Assembly (NCBI GenBank): GCA_029558515.1
Contig: JAKQEM010000042.1
Coordinates: forward strand, 1-64,000
Direction of reading: 5' to 3'
Length of the DNA: 64,000 bases
Source: a bacterium
Lineage (GTDB): Bacteria > Patescibacteriota > Gracilibacteria > Peribacterales > Peribacteraceae
Part shown: positions 17,414 to 24,834 of the stretch, one piece after another
Numbering within the stretch: position 1 is the first letter of the stretch
How the letters are laid out: each line of letters opens with the position of its first letter
The notes under the pieces: generated by a model
Databases searched by the model: none
Told to the model about the DNA's origin: nothing
The model's input: only the letters and a program-made list of their open reading frames with translations
Position numbers and translations under genes: made by a program

Positions 17414-17434
17414 TTCGCCCTTACTTTCGTTCTT

Positions 17435-17920
17435 ATGATTATCTTCGGTTGGGGACATCAAATGCGAAAAAAACTTGGTCCAGTGTTTAAGCACCACTGC
17501 GACCATTGCAATAATGAGGATTATTGGATTCTGCATAAAATTTCAGTATGGTTTACGCTATTTTTTATCCCTGTATTTCCCTATGAAAGAAATTTCCTTC
17601 TTTTGTGCCCTATCTGTACGTATGGAATTAAATTAGATAGCAACCAGTTCAAGCAGTTTGCGCCAATCGCTCTCAACAATAATGCGCTGATCGAAGGGAG
17701 AATCACCGAGGAGCAATACAATGAAGAAATGAAATTATTATCTTCTGGGGCAGAGGAGGCTGAAGTAATAGAGGCGAAGGCCGAGGATATCGAACCCCGG
17801 GAGAAGACGAAATCCAAAAAGAAGCCAGTTCCCAATGCTGACGCATTTTGTACAGAGTGTGGCAGTAAAGTAGCAGGCAAAGGAAAATTCTGTGCTCAAT
17901 GCGGTTCCTCCCTTACATGA
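17435..17920 (+). CDS. Zinc-ribbon protein with hydrophobic segment and second ribbon
   Basis: 161 residues. Residues 1-70 match the zinc_ribbon_15 pattern: CDHC, then a hydrophobic hairpin WFTLFFIPVFPYERNFLLL, then CPIC. A charged linker (EEAEVIEAKAEDIEPREKTKSKKK) leads to a second, C-terminal ribbon (CTECG ... CAQCG) nearly identical to that of the RDD neighbour. It is likely peripheral to, or hair-pinned in, the membrane. It lies 21 bases after the RDD gene and one base before the next ATG. Confidence 0.7.
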   Translation: MIIFGWGHQMRKKLGPVFKHHCDHCNNEDYWILHKISVWFTLFFIPVFPYERNFLLLCPICTYGIKLDSNQFKQFAPIALNNNALIEGRITEEQYNEEMKLLSSGAEEAEVIEAKAEDIEPREKTKSKKKPVPNADAFCTECGSKVAGKGKFCAQCGSSLT

Positions 17921-17921
17921 T

Positions 17922-18512
17922 ATGGCAAACTCAGACATAGAAACTACGGCCAAAAAGGGCAAACTCAATTACTGCGGCTCCTGTGGTAATGCTTGGAATC
18001 CACAATGGAAGTTTTGTAAGTTCTGTGGCTCCTCCCTGCAAGAGAAATCTCAACCACAGAAATCAGTGAAGCCCAATCTAAAATCAGTCGCAGTTCCAAG
18101 GGAAAACAAAATACTGAATAAATGGTTTCTAAAAATCGATTCAGTTGAAACTGCAAAAAAAGCAGTGGCACAGGCATATGTGGTGGCCTACATCATCGCG
18201 GGTATTACCATGCTTTTTGCGCTGATCTCCCTTGTCACAGAAGAAGCAATTGGAGGCATTGATGCTTGGGCGATTGTTGATGCGCTTCTTTTTGCTTTGG
18301 TCGGGCTTGGGCTTCAGTTCTACTTACGCTCCGCAGCGGTCATCGGACTTGCCCTCTTTGTTCTTGAAAAAATTTATATGATTGCAGAGGGTAATATGAG
18401 CGTGGTGGGATTTTTTATCACACTTGCTTTCATAGTAGGACTAATTAATGGCGCTCGCGGAACATATGCCTATCACCATTTTCGAAACTTGAAACATGCT
18501 ACTACACACTGA
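17922..18512 (+). CDS. Zinc-ribbon membrane protein
   Basis: 196 residues from ATG 17922, directly after the previous stop. The N-terminus holds a zinc ribbon (YCGSCG ... CKFCG, about 17-38). A basic linker (about 40-68) and four predicted membrane spans follow (about 84-104, 110-135, 140-158, 165-180). The ribbon is at the N-terminus here, not the C-terminus as in the two genes upstream. The end of the gene overlaps the start of the protease gene by 17 bases, so the two are translationally linked. No known family for the membrane part. Confidence 0.65.
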   Translation: MANSDIETTAKKGKLNYCGSCGNAWNPQWKFCKFCGSSLQEKSQPQKSVKPNLKSVAVPRENKILNKWFLKIDSVETAKKAVAQAYVVAYIIAGITMLFALISLVTEEAIGGIDAWAIVDALLFALVGLGLQFYLRSAAVIGLALFVLEKIYMIAEGNMSVVGFFITLAFIVGLINGARGTYAYHHFRNLKHATTH

Positions 18513-20595
18513 TACCTCAAAATTTGGCTTATTGGTCGGTGGAACACTTGTAGTAATTTCTCTAAGTGTTCTGGCTTTTCTCTCCCTTCGCACTCTCTCA
18601 GAGCACACTACCGATTTGCCTTTCCCAAAAGCGGAAGCCAGTACAGATTTAACGGCTCTCAAGAAATCTGCGAATGATGGAAATGCAGAATCTCAACTCG
18701 CTATTGCTGGAATGTATTATGTTGGCCGAGGTGGGCTAGAAAGGGATGCTGCTACATCCATTCAATGGCTCACGCGTGCAGCGGAGCAGGGAAATGTGAA
18801 TGCCCAACTAATTCTGGGTTTACTATATTTCAGAGGCGAAAATGTGTCGGAGGATCTTCCAACTGCTAAAGAATGGTTTGCAAAGGCGGGACATCAGGGA
18901 AATGCTGAAGCTCAATATTATTTGGGCATCATGTTTGCAAAAGGCATGGGAGTCCCAGAAGATCACCAAAAAGCATATGTGTGGCTCAACCTCGCTAAGG
19001 CGCAAGGGTATGAGAATTCAGTGACCGAATTCGAGTCTCTGAAAGAGAGGATGACTGCTGCTGAAATTGCAGAAGCCCAAAAACTGACGCAGCTGAAACA
19101 AGATGAAATCAAGCTAGCGGTGGCTACACCAGAAAATAGCGTCAGTCAGTTACTAAGAGAGACACAACAAATTCAGGATGAGCTGCGGCAGAAGGCAGAA
19201 GTGGCAGAAGCTGAATTAGAGCGTATCAGGAGACAGGATGGGGATGCTTCACACGTTCTTGAGACTGCTCTTCCATCGGTGGCTACCGTTCTTGTATTTG
19301 CGGGCGACGATAGTGTCTCACAAGGTACGGCATTTTTCGTGGATGATTATACTCTCGTTACCAACTTCCATGTCGTTGAGCCTGTGGCTTATGAGAGCAG
19401 GATATATCCGCTAGGTGACGGACCACCTGTACTCGTTATTGATAATGAAGAAAATGCTCGCGTTGCTCAGGTTATAGCAACTGGGGAGGGAATGAATGAT
19501 TTAGCTGTCTTGGCACTCTCAAATCTCATTTTTGTGGATGGCAGGTTTATGGTAGATGTTCCAAGTGCATATCCTTCTTTGTCGCTGCAAACATCTGTTA
19601 GGCAGGGGCAAACAGTTTTTGCTGTAGGGACACCGCAGGGCCTGTCTAAGAGTATTGCAAAAGGGATTGTAGGTGCGATACGCACTGCGGAATCGGGTGT
19701 GGATTTTATCCAGACGGATGTAGAACTTACACATGGCAATTCTGGTGGTCCGTTGCTCAATACCGCTAGTGAAGTAGTTGGTGTGAATACCCTGAATGTG
19801 GATGAGGGTCTAAAATTTGCAATTGCCGCAAGCACAGTGCGTTCATTCATATCCGATATACCCAGCCATAATAAAGGTATTGCATATCTCGATTCATCAG
19901 ATTTTAACGATTCATCAACACAGCAGCCTACCTACAACGATCCCCCGACAACACCGCCACCGTCACAGCCATCTTACTTGCCTCCGACGCCGTCCTTTGA
20001 TGACTGTTCTGAATTTGGACCCAACGCTATTTATAGCTATTCACAGGAAACTTGCGTGTGCAAGACAGGCTACTACGCGAGTGAGAATGGAGAAGCTTGT
20101 CTCAAAGTGCCCAACTGCGTTCCTAATAGCACATTCAATTTTACGTCAAAACAATGCGAGTGTGATTATGGCTACTACGTGAAGGGCGGTAAGTGTTATG
20201 AAGTCCAAGATTGCCCTTATAACAGTACCTTCGATGAAGACGCGGAGGAATGTTACTGCGATGCGGGCTATGTAGCTCAAAATGGAAGCTGCGTGAGCGA
20301 GTATTCAGCATGTGGCTATGGCGGGACTTACAACAGGCAGACGGGTAAATGTGATTGTAGATATGGCTACTATATGAAAAATGGCAGCTGTGTTTTGGAG
20401 CCATCTTGTTACGGTGGAACCTTTAATCCGCAAACTGGCGGCTGTGTTTGCGATTCTGACTACTATCCCAAGGATGGAAGCTGTAAGAGAAAAGAATACT
20501 GCGGAGAAGGTGGATATTTCAGTGTTGATGATGAACGCTGCATCTGCAATGCAGGTTATTCCTTCAATGGCTTTTACTGTTCGAAGGATTATTGA
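18496..20595 (+). CDS. Sel1-repeat / trypsin-like protease / Cys-rich repeat protein
   Basis: 699 residues with an unusual domain order. A signal anchor (about 10-30) precedes three to four Sel1-like repeats (about 48-190; NAESQLAIAGMYYVGRGG, NVNAQLILGLLYFRG, NAEAQYYLGIMFAKGMG) and a coiled-coil stretch (about 190-250). A trypsin-like HtrA-type protease follows (about 255-450) with His292 (NFHVV), Asp335 (NDLAVL) and Ser416 (GNSGGP). A Pro-rich linker then leads to six Cys-rich EGF-like repeats of about 32 residues (about 502-699; pattern C...TF...C.C..GYY...G.C, four Cys each). No PDZ domain is seen. All three catalytic residues are intact, and the protein should face outside the membrane. 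A search of databases is needed to see whether this order is known. Confidence 0.85.
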   Translation: MLLHTDTSKFGLLVGGTLVVISLSVLAFLSLRTLSEHTTDLPFPKAEASTDLTALKKSANDGNAESQLAIAGMYYVGRGGLERDAATSIQWLTRAAEQGNVNAQLILGLLYFRGENVSEDLPTAKEWFAKAGHQGNAEAQYYLGIMFAKGMGVPEDHQKAYVWLNLAKAQGYENSVTEFESLKERMTAAEIAEAQKLTQLKQDEIKLAVATPENSVSQLLRETQQIQDELRQKAEVAEAELERIRRQDGDASHVLETALPSVATVLVFAGDDSVSQGTAFFVDDYTLVTNFHVVEPVAYESRIYPLGDGPPVLVIDNEENARVAQVIATGEGMNDLAVLALSNLIFVDGRFMVDVPSAYPSLSLQTSVRQGQTVFAVGTPQGLSKSIAKGIVGAIRTAESGVDFIQTDVELTHGNSGGPLLNTASEVVGVNTLNVDEGLKFAIAASTVRSFISDIPSHNKGIAYLDSSDFNDSSTQQPTYNDPPTTPPPSQPSYLPPTPSFDDCSEFGPNAIYSYSQETCVCKTGYYASENGEACLKVPNCVPNSTFNFTSKQCECDYGYYVKGGKCYEVQDCPYNSTFDEDAEECYCDAGYVAQNGSCVSEYSACGYGGTYNRQTGKCDCRYGYYMKNGSCVLEPSCYGGTFNPQTGGCVCDSDYYPKDGSCKRKEYCGEGGYFSVDDERCICNAGYSFNGFYCSKDY

Positions 20596-21002
20596 TGACG
20601 CATCATTGCACAAATTGCGGGGAACCAGCTGATACCAATGCGAAATTCTGCAAGCATTGTGGTGCAAGATTAGGAGTAGGTCGGCATGGAACTCATCTAC
20701 CTTGGGTGCGATATGTAACCATGGCGATGCTGCTTCTTGCCATACTGCCATGGCCATATGGGTATTATCTTCTTCTGCGAATCGTAATATTCTTCGTTTT
20801 CGGTTACTACTTTTTTCGCTTCAGGAAGCAGTGCAAGCTATCCAAGAGAGAAATGCCGCCTTGGGTTTGGGCAGTTGGAGGTTTTGCATTGCTATTTAAT
20901 CCTTTTTTTCCAGCACATCTATTCAGGTTGTTATGGGCAATCTTTAACCTTACCGGTGCTTACTTGATCTACAAAACTCAGGAATGGGAGAAGCAGCTCT
21001 AG
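20595..21002 (+). CDS. Zinc-ribbon membrane protein (135 aa)
   Basis: Starts at an ATG sharing one base with the protease stop (TGATG). An N-terminal zinc ribbon (CTNCGEPADTNAKFCKHCG) is followed by about four hydrophobic segments (about 39-57, 60-75, 88-103, 108-125). It resembles the 17922 product in layout, so the protease gene is flanked on both sides by ribbon-membrane proteins. No family is recognised for the membrane part. This is the last gene of the cassette before Shedu. Confidence 0.65.
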   Translation: MTHHCTNCGEPADTNAKFCKHCGARLGVGRHGTHLPWVRYVTMAMLLLAILPWPYGYYLLLRIVIFFVFGYYFFRFRKQCKLSKREMPPWVWAVGGFALLFNPFFPAHLFRLLWAIFNLTGAYLIYKTQEWEKQL

Positions 21003-21053
21003 AGGCTCATATTCCATTTTTTATCTGCTTTTATCGGGTAAGATACAGATAAC

Positions 21054-22136
21054 ATGCAGACAATCAGAACCAGCCGCAAGGGCATTGAATATCTAGTCAC
21101 AGAGCTGAAATCCAAAAAAACTGTCTCCACACAGGTCATGGTAAAAGCTGTGTTGCAGAAAATTCCTCACCACACGGAAGATACCCACATCTGTTTAAAA
21201 ATCGGCAGGTACACCACAAGCGCATTCGGACAGGAGGTGGTCGAGAGTGAGAAGCCCAAGAGCGAACTCACGTTGGATGACGAGGAATTTCAGAATCTCG
21301 TACAATTCATCTCCGACAACATCGAGCCGATGAAGGACGGTGTGAAGCGGTATATTTGTATTGATGATGACTTCGATGTGGAGCTTGCAGATAAGTTGCG
21401 TGGGATATTCGCCCACGAGGACAAGGGCAAGGTGCTGGAATTTCTCGTTGAACATGACCTCATGCCCGAAGAAATCCTGCATGGTCTTGAATCGCAAAAA
21501 CGCATGCGAGCTGTAGAAGAATTTCAGGAGAAGCTTGAGCAAAACCTTGTTGAATACGATTGGCAGAAGTGGTTCAAAGAAAATGACTGGGTATTAGGCA
21601 GCGAGTACGTCCGCGTGCTGGAGGAGAGAGCCGTTGATACCGATAATATCGTGGACTACTTCATGGAAGCCTATGACGGTTTCTTGGATGTTATCGAAAT
21701 CAAACGTCCAGAGGGAGGATTGCAGTTCTGGCGTGAGCGCACCGATCATGGGAACATCATTCCTCATACGCACCTTGTGGAAGCTGTGACACAGGCAACG
21801 AATTACATCTATGAAGTGGAGCGAGAGATGAACAGCGATAAGTTCTTGGAGCGCATCGGGCGAGTGCCAGTGGTAAAACCTCGCGCCGTTCTTATCTTCG
21901 GACGCTCTAACGATTGGACGGATGACCAGAAAAAAGCTTATCGGCTTCTTAACGCGAGCTACCACAACCTGACAGTTATGACGTATGACCATGTGCTAGA
22001 ACGCGCAAAGCGGATGCTGGGTCGTGCTGAACAAGCCCAAGAACTGGAAGAAGTTCCCCAGCAAATGGAGGTACTAGAGGAGGTTGCGCTTATCGCATCT
22101 TCCGCAGAGGCGAAAATTGAAGATTTGCCATTTTGA
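21054..22136 (+). CDS. sduA: Shedu anti-phage nuclease SduA
   Basis: 360 residues. The C-terminal half matches the SduA_C (DUF4263) PD-(D/E)XK nuclease: W-x-x-WFKENDWVLGSEYV, then GFLDVIEIKRPE with Asp212, Glu215 and Lys217, then the AVTQATNYIYEVE and RAVLIFGRSN blocks. The N-terminal half (about 1-160) is the variable regulatory region. Shedu is a single-gene defence system that nicks DNA upon phage infection. The ATG at 21054 follows a TAAGAT -10-like hexamer by nine bases. Its position inside an integrative element fits mobile defence cargo. Confidence 0.87.
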   Translation: MQTIRTSRKGIEYLVTELKSKKTVSTQVMVKAVLQKIPHHTEDTHICLKIGRYTTSAFGQEVVESEKPKSELTLDDEEFQNLVQFISDNIEPMKDGVKRYICIDDDFDVELADKLRGIFAHEDKGKVLEFLVEHDLMPEEILHGLESQKRMRAVEEFQEKLEQNLVEYDWQKWFKENDWVLGSEYVRVLEERAVDTDNIVDYFMEAYDGFLDVIEIKRPEGGLQFWRERTDHGNIIPHTHLVEAVTQATNYIYEVEREMNSDKFLERIGRVPVVKPRAVLIFGRSNDWTDDQKKAYRLLNASYHNLTVMTYDHVLERAKRMLGRAEQAQELEEVPQQMEVLEEVALIASSAEAKIEDLPF

Positions 22137-22473
22137 GCCAAGAAAACTATTTAAACGCCCTACCTCCGCTTTTCATCTGCTGAAGCTACATAGACACTAA
22201 AAGTGGTCTGAATCAGGCGGTAGGGGCATTTAAATAGCCTGTAGGGGCATGGCAATCATCAGACTGACGGCAACTTCTTAGAAATGGCTCAGGAATCACG
22301 TTTTTTCATGGTTTTTCATATATATCAACATTCATTTTTACAAAGAGCAAAGCGCCACTGCGATTTCTGACTGCTTCCGTTTCCTGCCAACTGGGGACAA
22401 TAAGATTGCTTGTTGCAATGTCCATTGACGACATCAAAAGCACTTACGCTGCGCTTATTAATTCCTAACCCAT
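22137..22473. other. Gene-free region with inverted and direct repeats
   Basis: About 340 bases with no convincing ORF. It carries an imperfect 20-bp inverted repeat and a direct repeat described separately, plus an AT-rich tract (about 22300-22340). A pyrimidine-rich stretch leads into the next ATG. Confidence 0.5.
22147..22250. repeat. Long inverted repeat plus direct repeat downstream of Shedu
   Basis: The left arm, beginning CTATTTAAACGCCCTACC (22147-22169), is almost the reverse complement of the right arm, which ends GGGGCATTTAAATAG (22216-22237). About 46 bases separate them. GTAGGGGCAT occurs at 22220-22229 and again at 22241-22250. It may be a terminator-like structure, a small RNA, or a recombinase binding site. 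Confidence 0.6.
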
Positions 22474-22779
22474 ATGTCTATGACTAACTGCATTATTTAT
22501 GCTCGGACTGGTATGCATAATCCTGTAGCACTCAATGAGCAGCTTTATGCGTGCACAAAGATTGCAAAAAAGAAACAAATGGAAATTGTGGGTGTTTTCA
22601 CTGATGAAGGCGACAGTGGCGAAGGTTTAGCTAAAGCAATCGGGATGATTGCGACTCAGACGATTGACTATTTTATTATTGAGCGAACAGACCGAATTTC
22701 GCGGAAGTTACATCTATGTTTTTGCATAACAGACATGATGCGGGCAGCGGACTGTGAAATTATCAAAGCATCCGAATAA
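22474..22779 (+). pseudogene. Serine-recombinase catalytic-domain remnant
   Basis: 101 residues matching only the N-terminal resolvase domain (IIYARTG ... GVFTDEGDSGEG ... YFIIERTDRISRKLH). The position of the nucleophilic Ser is lost (YARTG in place of the usual Y-x-R-x-S), and no Recombinase or DNA-binding domain follows, so it should not be catalytic. It lies 61 bases upstream of the intact large recombinase. It may be a decayed copy, or a retained accessory protein that pairs with the intact enzyme. Confidence 0.65.
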
Positions 22780-22820
22780 CTCTGTCTCAGCAAGAGGACT
22801 AGGATTTAATGAATTTTTAC

Positions 22821-22826
22821 TATACT
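22821..22826 (+). promoter_or_regulatory. -10 box of the large recombinase gene
   Basis: TATACT at 22821-22826, in an AT-rich run, 14 bases before the ATG at 22841. The predicted leader is about eight bases, without a Shine-Dalgarno sequence. Confidence 0.45.
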
Positions 22827-22840
22827 TTTTCTATTTGTAA

Positions 22841-24394
22841 ATGACCCATGCAATATCTTACGGGCGCGTTTCAGATGCAGGTCAGGCAACAGGGAAGTCT
22901 GTTGATAACCAGCTATTGGCATGCCGCGAGTATGCAGAGAAAAAGGGCATAACGATTGTTGGCGAGTTTCGAGACGATGGAAAAAGCGGCACAAAACTAC
23001 ATACGCGCAACGGGGCGATGGACGCCCTGACCGCGATTGCCGAGGGTGATGTCGATTACCTGCTCGTCACCGAGACAGACAGAATCGCGCGAAATTCCGA
23101 GGAAAACTACATCATCAGGAAGCACTTGAAGAAACATAAATGCAAACTGGTCGCGGTGAATCAGTCCTACACCGAGGGTGAATCCGAAGAGACAGATTTG
23201 ATTATCGGCATCATGTCCAACATTGATGAGTTTTTCAGCAAGATTAACGGCAAAAAGACGAAGAGAGGCATGGTAAAAAAGATTGAACGAGGGGAGTGGC
23301 CGGGTGCTGCTCCCCTTGGATTTAAAAATGTGGACGTGGGTACGGAAGAGAAGCACCACTATGTCGTGCAGAAAGACGATGAAACCGCGCCGCGTGTTAA
23401 AGAGGCATTGGAGCTGTTTTCAACAGGCAGCTACACGGCTGTCACGCTGCGCGACATCATGCACCAGCGCGGACTGCGGTCGCGCAGTGGGAAGAAAATT
23501 CCCAAATCCAGCTTTATCCACATGCTAAAAAACTCGTTTTACTGTGGGATGATGCGGTACGATGGAATTATGTATCTGAATAGGGACGCACAGGGGAATG
23601 AAACGTATGAGCCTCTTATCAGCAGGGCTACATACGAGCGCAACGTGGCGTTACTTGGTGAGCATGGAAAGCATGCCGACCGCTCACGAAAACACGATGA
23701 AAAATTTTATATGAGGACTATTTTGCGGTGTGGGATTTGCGGAGGGCGCGTGACAGCCGAGGTGCATGAGGAGAAAGGTAAAGAGTATTACCACTGTTCA
23801 TTGACCAAGCAGAAGCACAGCAACAAGGGACAAAACATTGATGCTAAAGAACTGGAAAAGCTCTTTGCTCAACTCTTTGGGCAAATTCAGCTTACGGAGC
23901 CTCTGATGCAGCGGATTATTGCTAAGGCTAAAGAAATTCTGATGGAGACACACGGTTCAGTAGACGTGAAAAAGCGCGGAGTCCGCAACCGCATCATCAA
24001 GCTGGAACAGCGCAGGGACAATTTGGAGGAAGACCGCGCAGACAAAGTGATTGATGCGGAAACCTACAAACGCCAGCACAGCAAAGCAGTGGAAGAAATC
24101 CATCAGCTCAATCAACAGCTCATAGAGCTGGAAGGCGATAGGGATGTAAATATCGACATTTTTAACAGGCTCATGCTCCTCACCGACGACCTGCAAGATA
24201 CGTATACCAACGCGGAGCCGCAGCTAAAGCGACACCTCATCACTTTGTTCTTCGATAGGATTGCAGTGAAGGACAGGGGTATTTCAGAAGTGCAGCACAC
24301 TAAAGCGATACAAGTCCTCAGGGACAATCGCGCGGTTATAATAAGAGATAAATGGCTCCCCCGGCTGGATTCGAACCAGCGACCTTGGCGTTAA
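22841..24394 (+). CDS. Large serine recombinase, probable integrase of the element
   Basis: 517 residues with a complete large-serine-recombinase layout. The resolvase domain has its nucleophile in SYGRVSDAGQ (about residue 10) and TETDRIARN. A Recombinase domain follows (GAAPLGFKNV ... FIHMLKNSFYCGMMRYDG), then a zinc ribbon (RCGICGGRVTAEVHEEKGKEYYHCS), then a coiled coil (about 370-430). The last codons (WLPRLDSNQRPWR) and the stop fall inside the tRNA-Asn gene on the other strand, with the stop in the tRNA anticodon loop. This strongly suggests it integrates the element at that tRNA, the gene's 3' end being part of the attachment site. Confidence 0.9.
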   Translation: MTHAISYGRVSDAGQATGKSVDNQLLACREYAEKKGITIVGEFRDDGKSGTKLHTRNGAMDALTAIAEGDVDYLLVTETDRIARNSEENYIIRKHLKKHKCKLVAVNQSYTEGESEETDLIIGIMSNIDEFFSKINGKKTKRGMVKKIERGEWPGAAPLGFKNVDVGTEEKHHYVVQKDDETAPRVKEALELFSTGSYTAVTLRDIMHQRGLRSRSGKKIPKSSFIHMLKNSFYCGMMRYDGIMYLNRDAQGNETYEPLISRATYERNVALLGEHGKHADRSRKHDEKFYMRTILRCGICGGRVTAEVHEEKGKEYYHCSLTKQKHSNKGQNIDAKELEKLFAQLFGQIQLTEPLMQRIIAKAKEILMETHGSVDVKKRGVRNRIIKLEQRRDNLEEDRADKVIDAETYKRQHSKAVEEIHQLNQQLIELEGDRDVNIDIFNRLMLLTDDLQDTYTNAEPQLKRHLITLFFDRIAVKDRGISEVQHTKAIQVLRDNRAVIIRDKWLPRLDSNQRPWR

Positions 24395-24427
24395 CAGCGC
24401 CCTGCTCTACCGCTGAGCTACAGGGGA
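24353..24427 (-). tRNA. tRNA-Asn (GTT)
   Basis: 75 bases including an encoded CCA. The acceptor stem TCCCCTG/CGGGGGA, D stem GCTC/GAGC, anticodon loop CTGTTAA with anticodon GTT, and a T arm with GGTTCGAATCC are all present. The anticodon stem has four good pairs and one mismatch at its outer end. A TATAAT (minus strand, 24451-24446) lies 18 bases upstream of the 5' end. Its 3' half overlaps the last 42 bases of the large recombinase gene, marking an integration site. Confidence 0.95.
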
Positions 24428-24481
24428 ATACTAAGGAGTAAGCGGATTATACGGATTCTCACTGGCAAGGCCAGAGGTTCA

Positions 24482-24649
24482 TTATTGGCTTCGTGGTTTT
24501 GATTTGGCTTGCTTTCGCTTCCGGGTACGATCAATGGATCGTGTGAACTCCTGCGCCGCGGCCAGCCAGTCCAAGCGTTGCTCGGGGGTGCTCGCTTTGC
24601 AGCGTCGGAGGTAGTCGATGTCGATGCCGCCGGGGGTTTGTCGTTTCAT
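24482..24649 (-). CDS. Small protein, paralogue of upstream small ORF
   Basis: 55 residues. It contains LRRCKASTPEQRLDWLAAAQEF, closely similar to LRRGLAMTPSQRLDWLAAEQE of the gene just upstream, followed by a very basic tail (RTRKRKQAKSKPRSQ). The start overlaps the stop of that gene as ATGA (24649-24646), so the two are coupled. The motif pair is strong evidence that both small frames are real genes. No family name is offered. Confidence 0.6.
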   Translation of the reverse strand: MKRQTPGGIDIDYLRRCKASTPEQRLDWLAAAQEFTRSIDRTRKRKQAKSKPRSQ

Positions 24650-24834
24650 GAGGAGGCAGGAGGGGAATCATCGGTCTGGTCTTCTTCCGTCAAACCCAAC
24701 CTGCGTTCCTGCTCTGCAGCAAGCCAATCGAGCCGTTGGCTCGGGGTCATTGCCAATCCACGACGCAGCCAGGCGATTTGCTCCTCTGTCAGGGGCATAA
24801 AAGGAAGAGAAAAGAGTCTCTCACTTCTTGGCAC
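24646..24834 (-). CDS. Small protein with QRLDWLAAxQE motif
   Basis: 62 residues; helical segment LTEEQIAWLRRGLAMTPSQRLDWLAAEQERRLGLTEED and a short acidic tail. It overlaps the end of the methyltransferase gene by 14 bases and the start of the second small gene by four, giving a three-gene unit. Its sister gene shares the central motif but has a basic rather than acidic tail, suggesting a possible charge-complementary pair (inference). Confidence 0.55.
   Translation of the reverse strand: MPRSERLFSLPFMPLTEEQIAWLRRGLAMTPSQRLDWLAAEQERRLGLTEEDQTDDSPPASS

Larger units (their letters stand above)
10343..24363. mobile_element. Integrated element at tRNA-Asn, about 14 kb
   Basis: A contiguous AT-rich block lies beside the 3' end of a tRNA-Asn gene. 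It carries three serine-recombinase genes, the last one (22841) ending inside the tRNA, which is the normal place for an integrase of a tRNA-targeting element. It also holds replication-type and XRE-type HTH proteins, small unknowns, a zinc-ribbon/protease cassette and a Shedu defence gene. The right boundary is well placed in the tRNA 3' half (24353-24363). The left boundary is approximate: the best candidate is the 8-base match ATGGCTCC at 10343-10350. No capsid, terminase or conjugation gene is recognised, so it may be a mobilisable or satellite element, or one that has lost those genes. Confidence 0.65.
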
